A stretch of 64,000 nt of DNA from CAZABG01 sp964460985 (GTDB lineage Bacteria > Chlamydiota > Chlamydiia > Chlamydiales > Parachlamydiaceae). The notes beneath the pieces were generated by a model. That model saw nothing but the letters and a program-made list of their open reading frames with translations. It did no database searches and was not told the origin of the DNA. Below are positions 9,133-17,029 of the stretch, piece after piece. A program made the translations under genes and the position numbers. Position 1 is the first letter of the stretch, and every line of letters starts with the position of its first letter. The DNA lies in contig CAYWQX010000003.1 in the NCBI GenBank assembly GCA_964460985.1, positions 1-64,000 on the forward strand, read 5' to 3'.

Positions 9133-10209
9133 ATGATTCGCCTGCTCCTTACCCTCCTTTCGTTAAATCTTTTTCAATTAGAGGCAGCCCCCTTCCATCC
9201 CACGATACCTGTTGTCGATATGAAAGAGTTTTACACGGATCAAGATAATTTTATCCAAAAAGTTAGGGAAGCCCTTCACCATGTCGGTTTTTTTGCAGTC
9301 ATAAATCCGGATGTAAAGGATGAAGAGCTTCAAAGAGGCTATGATGAAGTCATTGAATTTTTCAAAGAGCCCCTGGATGTAAAAATGTCTCTTTACAGAC
9401 CTGAAACGGGGTGCCAAAGAGGATTTGTCCCAAGTGAAAAAGCGCAAGGTAATGCAAAGATCGACTTTAAAGAATTTTTGCACATAGGACCTAATAACAA
9501 TGTATGGTCCGAGGATCATAAAACAGTAGGCCTTCAGCTCGAAAAAATTTATTCCTCCCTTCTCCATCATGCAAAGGAGCTAAATCAGGCTTTTTCCTTG
9601 TCAGTTTATGAAAAGGAATCCTTTTTGGAAGAAAAATGCGCTCAAGCAGACCATCTCTTAAGAGCTCTCCATTATTTTAAAAATCCTGAAGGGGAGCCTT
9701 GGGCCGCCGCGCACACCGATATTGATCTCTTTACCATTTTGCCCATGGCGACAGAAGAGGGTTTGCAAGTTTTTCATGATAATGAATGGATTGATGTGAA
9801 GGTGCCCAAAGGGGCCTTCATTGTAAATGGCGGCGATATGCTTGAAAATTTAACCAATGGGTACTTCAAGAGTGCCAAGCACCGTGTCGTTTCAAAAGAT
9901 GGTGAAACCGAAAGATTTTCAATTGTCTTTTTTATCCATGCTAGAAGGGACCAGTCGGTAAGCCCCCTCACACAGTTTATCACTCCTGAAAATCCTCAAG
10001 CATACCCTGATGCGACAGAATGGGACTTACTTGCAGCGAGACTCGTACAATTAGGTCTCGCCGATGAAGCTATTAAAGAATATGATAAGCAATCGGGACT
10101 GCGCGAAAAAGTTAAAGCTTTAGTAGAGGCGGGAACCGCTTCTGAATCCACGAAAAAGACCCACGAATGTTATGAAAAACAATATGCAGATCATTGCGGG
10201 ACGCTTTAA
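9133..10209 (+). CDS. Exported 2-oxoglutarate/Fe(II)-dependent oxygenase (isopenicillin N synthase-like)
   Basis: The N-terminal half has the DIOX_N pattern (IPVVDMKEFY, HVGFFAVINPDV). The C-terminal half has the jelly-roll motif: HTD iron ligands in AAHTDIDLF, the distal ligand in SAKHRVV and the 2-oxoglutarate-binding R.S in TERFSIVFF. Such enzymes hydroxylate or cyclise small substrates. The first 18 residues (MIRLLLTLLSLNLFQLEA) look like a Sec signal peptide, which is unusual because the co-substrate 2-oxoglutarate is cytosolic; a membrane-attached or misread N-terminus is possible. Length (358) is normal for the family. Its 3' end overlaps rsmD. The substrate is unknown. Confidence 0.85.
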   Translation: MIRLLLTLLSLNLFQLEAAPFHPTIPVVDMKEFYTDQDNFIQKVREALHHVGFFAVINPDVKDEELQRGYDEVIEFFKEPLDVKMSLYRPETGCQRGFVPSEKAQGNAKIDFKEFLHIGPNNNVWSEDHKTVGLQLEKIYSSLLHHAKELNQAFSLSVYEKESFLEEKCAQADHLLRALHYFKNPEGEPWAAAHTDIDLFTILPMATEEGLQVFHDNEWIDVKVPKGAFIVNGGDMLENLTNGYFKSAKHRVVSKDGETERFSIVFFIHARRDQSVSPLTQFITPENPQAYPDATEWDLLAARLVQLGLADEAIKEYDKQSGLREKVKALVEAGTASESTKKTHECYEKQYADHCGTL

Positions 10210-10780
10210 AAATCACCCTCTCAAGGCTCCAAAAGGCCTTGAGACAAGACCCACTTCGGCCAAGCTCAGGCAAGCGGTTTTCAACATTTTACAAAATGAA
10301 ATAGAGGACACCTCTTTTCTTGATGTTTTTTGCGGATCGGGCGCTATGGGACTCGAAGCTTTAAGTAGAGGAGCTAAACGAGCGGTCTTTATCGATCAAA
10401 GCTCTTTTGCCATCCAAGCCTTGAAAGAAAACATACGCGCTTTAAAAGTTGAAGGGGATACTTTTATACTTCCTTACGACTATCTTAAAGGGCTGAAAAG
10501 CCTTGAGAAAAAAAACGACCTCTTTTCGGTTATCTATGTGGATCCTCCCTATCAATTAGGCCCAGGAAAAAAACCCAAATCCCCTCTTATTGTAGAGGAA
10601 TGTCTCCACTTTCTTGATCACTCGCCTTTACTTGCCCGAGGCGGCAAGCTATTCATTGAAGAAGGGGGGAAATTTGTGGTACAAACCGAATTGAAAAACC
10701 TTCACCTTGTAGATGAGCGTATCCATGGACCTTCCTATCTCTACCAATTTGAAAAAAGCGATCGTGACCGGATCGTTTGA
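10184..10780 (+). CDS. rsmD: 16S rRNA (guanine(966)-N2)-methyltransferase
   Basis: RsmD uses S-adenosylmethionine to methylate G966 of 16S rRNA in the 30S subunit. The protein begins MQIIAGRFKNHPLKAPKG..TRPTSAKLRQAVFNIL, the family signature. It then has the SAM-binding LDVFCGSGAMGLEALSRGA and the catalytic motif DPPYQ. I chose the ATG at 10184 because homologs begin with the IIAG motif; an in-frame ATG at 10172 would add four residues. It overlaps the oxygenase gene in front and coaD behind, so the three are probably one transcript. Confidence 0.92.
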   Translation: MQIIAGRFKNHPLKAPKGLETRPTSAKLRQAVFNILQNEIEDTSFLDVFCGSGAMGLEALSRGAKRAVFIDQSSFAIQALKENIRALKVEGDTFILPYDYLKGLKSLEKKNDLFSVIYVDPPYQLGPGKKPKSPLIVEECLHFLDHSPLLARGGKLFIEEGGKFVVQTELKNLHLVDERIHGPSYLYQFEKSDRDRIV

Positions 10781-11192
10781 TCCACCGACCCTGGGCCATT
10801 TAAACATCATTGAAAGAGCTCGCCAAGTGGCTCCGGATTTAACGATCGGTATTGGAAAGTCTTCTGCTAAAGAACCCCTCCTACCGATAGAAGAGAGAGC
10901 TCAAATTTTAAGAAAATTGACCGGGTTACCTGTCGCCATCATTCCAGGCTTGGTATCGGACTATGTCAAACAAGAAAGATATCAGCTAATTATTAGAGGA
11001 ATTCGTCATGGATCAGATTTTGACTACGAAAATTCTATGGCGAGGATCAATAAGGAATTATCCGGGGTAGAAACCCTCTTTTTGCTTTCAGAACTTCCCC
11101 AGATAGAAGGAAAATTTATCCGCGAGCTGATTTATTTTGGAGGAGACTTAAAGCCCTTTCTTCCCCCAGAAGTCATTCTAGCACTTGGTTAA
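10713..11192 (+). CDS. coaD: Phosphopantetheine adenylyltransferase
   Basis: CoaD transfers AMP from ATP to 4'-phosphopantetheine, the penultimate step of coenzyme A synthesis. Residues 19-30 (TGSFDPPTLGHL) hold the nucleotidyltransferase T/HxGH motif, and RGIRHGSDFDYE is the family's substrate-binding segment. The ATG at 10713 lies 68 bases inside rsmD. A TTG at 10749 would give MKKAIVTGSFDP, which matches how the family usually begins, and may be the true start. The last four bases overlap the convergent zinc-ribbon gene. Confidence 0.9.
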   Translation: MSVSMDLPISTNLKKAIVTGSFDPPTLGHLNIIERARQVAPDLTIGIGKSSAKEPLLPIEERAQILRKLTGLPVAIIPGLVSDYVKQERYQLIIRGIRHGSDFDYENSMARINKELSGVETLFLLSELPQIEGKFIRELIYFGGDLKPFLPPEVILALG

Positions 11193-11470
11193 TCGCCAAA
11201 CAATCGTTTAGACACATCCTCTATGGATGGACCCTTTGAAAACTTTTTCCCGAGCAGCTTAAAACTATCGCAGAGATTATTTTTTTCCCGATCGGAAACA
11301 TGCTCCGTTCCGGGCATTAAGCAATCGTTAGGCTTTCCCGGCATATAGTAGATACAATTTTTGCATACATGCAAATCAGCCGAGCAATGCTCGCAAGTTG
11401 CTCTAAAGGAGACTTTCCCCCATTCAAATTCCGGGAGCTTTTTCCCGCACTTCCAACAGCTATGCTCCAT
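11189..11470 (-). CDS. Small zinc-ribbon protein
   Basis: The 93-residue protein has three CxxC pairs (CWKC, CEHC, CKNC) plus two later Cys residues (DCLMPG, NLCDSF), enough to bind one or two zinc ions. Function is unknown. It overlaps the 5' neighbour (the MORN_2 protein) by 11 bases and coaD by four, so it is the distal gene of the minus-strand unit that begins with the MFS gene at 15118. Confidence 0.75.
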   Translation of the reverse strand: MEHSCWKCGKKLPEFEWGKVSFRATCEHCSADLHVCKNCIYYMPGKPNDCLMPGTEHVSDREKNNLCDSFKLLGKKFSKGPSIEDVSKRLFGD

Positions 11471-13922
11471 TTAACTCCCTTTCAACGAGATCGCCATTTG
11501 CTGTCCAACTTTTACGCTTGCCTATCGGACGATTGTTTTTATAGTCCATTTCAAGACGGGGTTTTCCATCGTCATAAAATTTTAACCACTTGCCCTCTTT
11601 TACACCCTCTAGATAGTTGGCAGAAAAAACCAACACTCCTTTTGCATTCCATTCCTTATAAGGGCCATTGAGTAAACCCTTTTTATAGTTTTTAAGAGAG
11701 GCTATTTGACCATTTTCATAAAAGGTTTTCTCTTCACCCTCTTTCTGATCATCGACAAAGAAAGCCTGAATTTTAACTTGTCCATTTGGAAAATATTCAA
11801 AAGCGCTTCCGTTTTGATTATCATTTGAAAATTCAGCTGTGATTAAAACCCGTCCTTCCTGATTGTAGATAGTTGCTAAACCCTCTTTTTTCCCATCGAC
11901 GTAAAACGTGGAGGCAGCCTTTGTTCCTGCTTCATTAAATTCAGAAACTTCTCCATCTAATACCCCTGCTTTATAATTCGCTTCGACCGCCTTCACTTTT
12001 CCAAAAAAGGGATCTGGGGGATAAAAAATTTGGTGAATGCCATCCAGTTTGTTGTCTTTGTAATGATAGACATACTCGCGCCCATCCTCTCTCTTCACAA
12101 AGAATATGCCGTTTAGAATGCCATTGACATAATGGGCCTCTTCTAAAACTTCTCCGTTCTCATCCCATCTGATCTTTTGCCCGTTAATCACTCCATCAGT
12201 GTAGGAAAGGACCGCCTCTTTGTGGCCATTTGCATAAAACTTTTCCTGCAAACCATCCAGGACCCCGTTTTTAAACCTTTGGCGTAATGAAACAAGGCCG
12301 TTTGGGTAATATTCAAGATGTTCATGAACAGGCTTGCCTAAGACATAAGAGCCCGATTTAAGGATAGTTCCTTCTTCGGAAAAAATAGTATACTCGCCAT
12401 CTAGAAGATCGTCTTTATAAAATGATTCGCTTTCAAGCTTGCCATTTTCGTAGTACCGGCTATCTTTGCCCGATTTTTTCCCCTCTTCAAAAAAGAGTTT
12501 TCTTTTAGTTTTTAATCCAGGATAGAATTCTTCCCAGAGCCCGTTTGGCTTCCCCTTCACATACTCAGTAGAAAATAGAAGGTTGCCCTTGTCGTCCCAT
12601 TCTTTATAGGGGCCTTCTTTTACTCCCTTTGCATAATGGATTTCCAAGCGAGGCTTGCCGCTCTCAAAGTTTTCTATAAAAGTTTTATCAAGTGCACCAT
12701 TCTCCCAAGTTGACCGGGATTTTAAACTTCCATTTTCATACCACTCTTCTTTCAATCCTGATGGCAACCCTTCTTTAAAAGTCATCTTCAGGGCAGGATT
12801 TCCATTTTCGAAGTTCTCTAGATAGAGACCTTCTTTCTTGCCATTAACATATCTTGCAAGGGTTTTGATGCCGCCATTCTCGTAATAATCGGTCTGATCG
12901 CCCTCAAACTCTTTGTTATTGAAATGGTAGTCCCGCCTGATTTTACCGCTTGGATACCATTCTTTATAGGATCTAGGATCGCTTTCAGAAATCTTGATTC
13001 CGTTGTCGTCAAAAGCCTCTATTCTGTGATCCCATTCCTTCTCAACCATTTTTCCGGAGAGGTTATACTTCAGTTTGGGAGAGATCAGTTTCCCATAAGA
13101 CCATTCGGCTGACACTTTTAAGGATCCATCTTCAAAGAACTCCTTTTCAGCCCCATTTTTGTATCCGTTTACATAGCTTACTTTAGATTTCTCTTTTCCG
13201 GATGGATAAAAAGATTCGTGAATACCCACCTGAAGGCCTTGAACGAACTCTTCTTTTCGGAGGATTTTTCCATCCTCTCCAAAGGTTTGCAACGCGGGAA
13301 GGTTCATTAAACTATGCGGATAGCCGTTTAAGAAATGAGCTTTTAAAATCAGTCTGCCCTCTAAATCCCACTCTTCAGAAAGGCCCTGCAATACCCCTTT
13401 TTCATACCGCTTAAGAGATCTACGGTGTCCGTTTTCATAAAACGTCTCGCTCTCTCCATCTAAAAGACCGCTCTTAAAATGACGTCTTGAAGCAATTTTT
13501 CCGTTTTCAAACAGCTTCTCTTCCCTGCCCTCTTTTAAGCCTCTTCTGTATTCAATTCTCTCTTTAGTGATGCCGTTCGGATAAAAACTTTCCGACGCAC
13601 CGTGAAGATTCCCCTCATAGAAAAATTCAATCGCAGTGATTTGACCGTTATCAGCATAAAAAACCTTAGGTCCGTGGAAGTAAAGGGTCCCCTCTTTTTG
13701 CAAGAGATCGCCTTCCCACAAAAGAGTGCCGTCTAAGTCAAAATGAAGCTCTTTAACCGGAGTGTCCTGATCAAAATAAAAGACATCTTGAGGAGAGCCG
13801 TTTGGCGCTCTTGTCATCACCTTCGATATCCAAGTGGGTTGTTTTTGCTTTAAGGTGGATTGAACAGGAAGATTTTCTTCCCCGTTTAAAAATAGAGCAG
13901 CTAATAAAAAAATATAGAACAT
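11460..13922 (-). CDS. Exported giant MORN_2-repeat (YwqK-like) protein
   Basis: A signal peptide of about 15 residues (MFYIFLLAALFLNG) is followed by some 30 copies of a 22-24-residue repeat of the form 'G.....YY.NG.(L/I)......Y..G..(D/E)G', e.g. ESFYPNGITKERIEYRRG and KTFYENGQIASLKNYKKG. This is the MORN_2 repeat of the YwqK family, which forms an elongated beta-solenoid-like structure. No catalytic domain is attached. The protein is probably exported to the periplasm or surface. It is separated from the MFS gene by only five bases. A second MORN_2 protein, a lipoprotein, is at 61587-62867. Confidence 0.85.
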   Translation of the reverse strand: MFYIFLLAALFLNGEENLPVQSTLKQKQPTWISKVMTRAPNGSPQDVFYFDQDTPVKELHFDLDGTLLWEGDLLQKEGTLYFHGPKVFYADNGQITAIEFFYEGNLHGASESFYPNGITKERIEYRRGLKEGREEKLFENGKIASRRHFKSGLLDGESETFYENGHRRSLKRYEKGVLQGLSEEWDLEGRLILKAHFLNGYPHSLMNLPALQTFGEDGKILRKEEFVQGLQVGIHESFYPSGKEKSKVSYVNGYKNGAEKEFFEDGSLKVSAEWSYGKLISPKLKYNLSGKMVEKEWDHRIEAFDDNGIKISESDPRSYKEWYPSGKIRRDYHFNNKEFEGDQTDYYENGGIKTLARYVNGKKEGLYLENFENGNPALKMTFKEGLPSGLKEEWYENGSLKSRSTWENGALDKTFIENFESGKPRLEIHYAKGVKEGPYKEWDDKGNLLFSTEYVKGKPNGLWEEFYPGLKTKRKLFFEEGKKSGKDSRYYENGKLESESFYKDDLLDGEYTIFSEEGTILKSGSYVLGKPVHEHLEYYPNGLVSLRQRFKNGVLDGLQEKFYANGHKEAVLSYTDGVINGQKIRWDENGEVLEEAHYVNGILNGIFFVKREDGREYVYHYKDNKLDGIHQIFYPPDPFFGKVKAVEANYKAGVLDGEVSEFNEAGTKAASTFYVDGKKEGLATIYNQEGRVLITAEFSNDNQNGSAFEYFPNGQVKIQAFFVDDQKEGEEKTFYENGQIASLKNYKKGLLNGPYKEWNAKGVLVFSANYLEGVKEGKWLKFYDDGKPRLEMDYKNNRPIGKRKSWTANGDLVERELNGA

Positions 13923-13927
13923 AAGAG

Positions 13928-15118
13928 CTACAATTCTACTTCAGCCTGCACTTGTTCTGCAACTGATTGAGGCAGTCTGTAAGCATGATAAAGGCCAAAG
14001 AAGAATAGGCTTCCCATGATCATAAGGGATCTTGCAGGGGCATCTTCAACAAAAAGTTTTGTCATAAGACCTCCAAGACCTGGGCCGACGCACTCCGAGA
14101 CACACCAAACTAAGCCCATCAGGAAGGCTGAAATCATGCCGGGGTGTTCAGGAGAGAGTTTGGTTCCGAAGGCAATCGATACCGGATTTACAATCGAGAT
14201 CGAAGCCCCCATTCCAAAAAGCAGGAACAAAGCAGAAAGATCGCTCCAGTTAGGGATAAACAAAAAGGCGTAGTAAAAAAGCATTCCAATCAAGGAAGCA
14301 TAAAAAATGACCCCCCTTGAAGAGTATTTGTCCGCCATATAACCGGACGGGATCAAAAAGAGAACGCCCCCTAAAACATAAACTAAATGACCGCCCCCAA
14401 ATACAATCCAGTCATCATACCCTCTTACCTTTAAAACATCGGGCAAAAGGAAAATAAAGCCCCAAGCTATCGCCTGGTTACATATTTGTGAAAAATAAAG
14501 CCTTCTCAACCCCTCATTTTTAAAAAATTCAATAAACTGTCCAAAACTAGGATTCTCTTTGGCCTCAGCCGCCCTCTTTTTGGCGTAAATTTTTTTCTTT
14601 AATGAAAAAAGAATCATCAGAAGGGCGGGTATCAACAAAAAGGCGGTTTCACCCGAGCTTAACGAAAAGGCTTTAGCATAAAGAATCTGGCTCAAAGCGA
14701 GTCCAAGAGATCCGAACATGGCAAAAAAAGTGATAAAGGTCCCTTTTCTTTCAAGGGTTAAGCTGCTGACGAGCCCTACTGCCGAGGGATGGAACGCTCC
14801 CGATCCGATGCAAACGACTAAAAATAGGAGGCTTAAAACCACATAATTTTGGGTATATCCGTAAAAGGCGCCAAGAGAGCTTGCGAATATGCCTGACAAG
14901 ATAAGGGTCTTTCTTAAGCCGGAATCGGCGAGCCTGCCAAAAAAAATCTGCATTCCCTCTCCGATTAAAGCGCCGCAGGCATAGATCATACCGGCAAGCG
15001 CAAGATCAAGATTTGCAAGGGTTTTGAAGACCGGCCAGATACCGATCATGAAGTCTACCAGAAAGTGACTTAAACTAAGCAGAAGGAGGGTAAAAGCGGG
15101 TTTTTCTAATATTTTCAT
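13928..15118 (-). CDS. MFS transporter, fosmidomycin-resistance (Fsr)-like
   Basis: Twelve hydrophobic segments span 396 residues. The N-terminal SHFLVDFMIGIWPVF and CIGSGAFHPSAVGLVSSL segments match the Fsr subfamily of the major facilitator superfamily, and FGRLADSGLRKT is the usual loop-2 motif. Fsr-type pumps export fosmidomycin, an inhibitor of the MEP isoprenoid pathway that chlamydiae depend on; the natural substrate here is unknown. The gene heads the minus-strand unit continuing into the MORN_2 and zinc-ribbon genes. The 177-base gap to 15296 is a divergent promoter region. Confidence 0.85.
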   Translation of the reverse strand: MKILEKPAFTLLLLSLSHFLVDFMIGIWPVFKTLANLDLALAGMIYACGALIGEGMQIFFGRLADSGLRKTLILSGIFASSLGAFYGYTQNYVVLSLLFLVVCIGSGAFHPSAVGLVSSLTLERKGTFITFFAMFGSLGLALSQILYAKAFSLSSGETAFLLIPALLMILFSLKKKIYAKKRAAEAKENPSFGQFIEFFKNEGLRRLYFSQICNQAIAWGFIFLLPDVLKVRGYDDWIVFGGGHLVYVLGGVLFLIPSGYMADKYSSRGVIFYASLIGMLFYYAFLFIPNWSDLSALFLLFGMGASISIVNPVSIAFGTKLSPEHPGMISAFLMGLVWCVSECVGPGLGGLMTKLFVEDAPARSLMIMGSLFFFGLYHAYRLPQSVAEQVQAEVEL

Positions 15119-15233
15119 ACTATTAAATAATTATCCAACTACTCTCCCAGAATGCTTGAAAGAGATAATAATAAATTTATTACTTTTTGATAAGTAAATA
15201 AAGATCTAAGCATTATCAAATTAAAAAATGAAT

Positions 15234-15261
15234 TTGCATCAGATAGGGATTTTAGTGTAAA
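15234..15261 (+). promoter_or_regulatory. Possible promoter of the MNIO/RiPP operon
   Basis: TTGCAT (15234-15239) and TGTAAA (15256-15261) are spaced by 16 bases and lie 35 bases before the ATG of the first exported protein. Both boxes are imperfect matches to the main chlamydial (sigma-66) consensus. This is a weak call made by eye. Confidence 0.25.
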
Positions 15262-15295
15262 CACAAATTACAACCCGTACGAGGAGTACACCATT

Positions 15296-15712
15296 ATGAA
15301 AAGATTAGATTTCAAAGCTATTGCACTTTCAAGCTTAGCTCTTGCGTTTTTATTCGCAGCTCCAGCATTTGCAGCTTTCGATGAGCAAAAAGACTCGTCA
15401 GAGCTTCTTTTAGCAGGCTCTTGCGGAGCTGGCGGTTGCGGCGGCGGCAAAAACAAACAAACCAGCTACAACTACAACAGCACACCTTCTACAACTACAC
15501 CTAACACAAACAACAGCTGGAACCAAAACAACCCAAACACCAACAATCCAAACTGGAACCAAAACAACCCAAATCCTAACAACACCCCAACTCCAAGCAA
15601 TGTTGAGAACCAAATTAGAAACAGCGCTCCTGCTAAATCGGGTTGCGGCGGCGTAGTAGCAAGCTGCCCATGCAGCAAAGACAACTCTCAAAAAAGACAG
15701 CGCATCGCTTAA
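15296..15712 (+). CDS. Exported Asn/Pro-rich protein with Cys-Gly motifs, possible second RiPP precursor
   Basis: A strong GAGGAG site nine bases before the ATG suggests high expression. Residues 1-26 are a signal peptide ending APAFA. The mature part starts AFDEQKDSSELLL, has CGAGGCGGGK (C43, C48), then about 50 residues of Asn/Pro/Thr low complexity with the repeated unit NWNQNNPN, and ends in CGGVVASCPCSKD (C117, C124, C126). The leader MKRLDFKA resembles MKKRDFKS of the next gene, so the two may be processed alike. It lies 73 bases before that gene, with a hairpin between them. A simple cell-envelope protein is the alternative. Confidence 0.7.
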   Translation: MKRLDFKAIALSSLALAFLFAAPAFAAFDEQKDSSELLLAGSCGAGGCGGGKNKQTSYNYNSTPSTTTPNTNNSWNQNNPNTNNPNWNQNNPNPNNTPTPSNVENQIRNSAPAKSGCGGVVASCPCSKDNSQKRQRIA

Positions 15713-15739
15713 TTTTTTTTGAGTCCTGGTTCATTGTTT

Positions 15740-15762
15740 ACCGGGAGATAAAATCTCCCGGT
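15740..15762 (+). terminator. Strong hairpin between the two exported precursor genes (attenuator or processing site)
   Basis: ACCGGGAGAT and ATCTCCCGGT form a perfect 10-pair stem with a 3-base loop. Only a short U-poor tail (TTCACCC) follows, so termination would be partial. It could set the ratio between the first gene and the downstream MNIO genes, or protect the 3' end of an abundant short mRNA. Confidence 0.55.
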
Positions 15763-15785
15763 TTCACCCAAAATGCGAGGATACC

Positions 15786-16205
15786 ATGAAAAAAAGAGAT
15801 TTCAAAAGTCTAGTCATCTTAGGCCTGACAGGCAGTTTAATGGCTGTAGCTTCTTTAAGCGCTGAAGACGCTAAAGATGCCCCTAAAGATCCTAATGCGG
15901 GCAATGTAGGCTACAAACTTATGACCGACGAGGATATCCGGCTGGAGCTTAGCCAGGAAGGGACTAAATTGTATGACTCTTTGGATGATAAAGGGAAAGA
16001 ATTAGCCCGTTTTGTCGCAAGCCAAAGATGCGCGGGCACTAACCGCTGCAAAGGCCTTAACGCGTGCGCGACAGACAAGCACTCATGCGCCGGGAAAGGG
16101 GAGTGCAAGGGTCAAAGCAAATGCGGCTTTTCAGATAAAAATTTAGCCGTTAAAGTGGTTTACGACAAACTGATGCAAGAAAAAAGAGAGCTACTCTCCA
16201 AGTAA
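15786..16205 (+). CDS. Probable bufferin-type RiPP precursor with two CX5CX5C units
   Basis: The 139-residue protein has a 26-residue signal peptide (ending ASLSA) and a good GAGG site. Six cysteines fall at 82, 88, 94, 101, 107 and 113, forming two copies of a 13-residue unit: CAGTNRCKGLNAC and CAGKGECKGQSKC. It is immediately followed by an MNIO enzyme and a DUF2063 partner. In bufferin and related systems, the MNIO converts Cys residues of such exported precursors into modified, metal-chelating residues, often for copper. By context and Cys pattern this is the substrate. The N-terminal segment between 30 and 80 may act as the recognition region. Confidence 0.8.
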   Translation: MKKRDFKSLVILGLTGSLMAVASLSAEDAKDAPKDPNAGNVGYKLMTDEDIRLELSQEGTKLYDSLDDKGKELARFVASQRCAGTNRCKGLNACATDKHSCAGKGECKGQSKCGFSDKNLAVKVVYDKLMQEKRELLSK

Positions 16206-16219
16206 CCAAAGCTTGATTC

Positions 16220-17029
16220 GTGAAAAATTTAGGGATCGGGATAGGGCTTCGTCCTGTCCATTATGACGTCATATTAAACGAAAAACCGGCGATTGACTGG
16301 TTTGAAATCATTAGTGAAAATTTCATGGGTGAGGGGGGAAGACCCCTCACAATTTTAGAACGAATTCTTGAGCTCTATCCTTGCGTACAACACGGGGTTT
16401 CTTTAGCGATTGGATCCCCCGATCCGCTGAACTTTGATTACTTAAAAAAATTAAAAAAACTTACTAAAATTACAAAAACACCCTGGGTTTCAGACCATTT
16501 ATGCTGGGGAAAGCTGGATGGAGCTCACTATCACGATTTATTGCCTCTTCCCTACACCAAAGAGGTTATCGATTATGTCTCCGAAAGAGCTCGAATCGTT
16601 CAAGACTATTTAGAACTTCCCTTTGCTCTTGAAAATCTCTCTTCCTACGTATCTTTCACAGGAGACGAGATGCCTGAGTGGGAATTTTATTCAAGCATTG
16701 TGGAGAAGGCAAATATCCATATGATGCTCGATATCAATAACATTTATGTAGCCTCCTATAACCATGGATTTGATCCCCTGGATTATATTCGAAACATCCC
16801 TCTTGAGCGTGTTATTCAATATCATCTTGCTGGACACACTGACAAAGGAACTTATCTTTTAGACACGCACGATAATTATGTCTGCGACAAAGTATGGGAA
16901 CTTTATGGAAAAGTGTATCCTTTAAAACCCGCCTCAACTTTACTTGAGTGGGATGACAGCTTCCTTGATTTTCATGCCACGTGGGAAGAGGCTAAGAAAG
17001 CTAAAAATTATCAAATGGCCCTCGTATGA
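16220..17029 (+). CDS. MNIO (DUF692) multinuclear non-heme iron oxidase, BufB-like
   Basis: MNIO enzymes use two or three iron ions and O2 to rearrange Cys residues of peptide precursors. The start is a GTG, 14 bases after the precursor stop. The TIM-barrel metal and active-site residues are present: H14 (GLRPVHY), E29/E33 (WFEIISENF), H58 (QHGVSLAIG), D92-H93 (VSDHLCWG), E138-N139 (ALENLSSY), D171 and N174 (LDINNIYVASYNHG with H182), H202 (YHLAGH) and D215/H217 (DTHD). Length (269) is normal. The stop overlaps the next start by four bases, so enzyme and partner are translationally coupled. Confidence 0.95.
   Translation: MKNLGIGIGLRPVHYDVILNEKPAIDWFEIISENFMGEGGRPLTILERILELYPCVQHGVSLAIGSPDPLNFDYLKKLKKLTKITKTPWVSDHLCWGKLDGAHYHDLLPLPYTKEVIDYVSERARIVQDYLELPFALENLSSYVSFTGDEMPEWEFYSSIVEKANIHMMLDINNIYVASYNHGFDPLDYIRNIPLERVIQYHLAGHTDKGTYLLDTHDNYVCDKVWELYGKVYPLKPASTLLEWDDSFLDFHATWEEAKKAKNYQMALV

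Noticed and set aside
15180..15197. TTACTT/AAGTAA inverted repeat in front of the MNIO locus as an operator
   Set aside because: The arms are only six bases, AT-rich and expected by chance in such sequence; no support for function.
15480..15600. Short repeats suggestive of a CRISPR-like or tandem DNA array
   Set aside because: They are in-frame codon repeats coding for N-W-N-Q-N-N-P units within one protein, with no spacers.
15410..15691. Minus-strand frames across the Asn/Pro-rich protein gene
   Set aside because: They arise from the reverse reading of repetitive AAC codons (Val/Gly-rich, low complexity) and lack ribosome sites.
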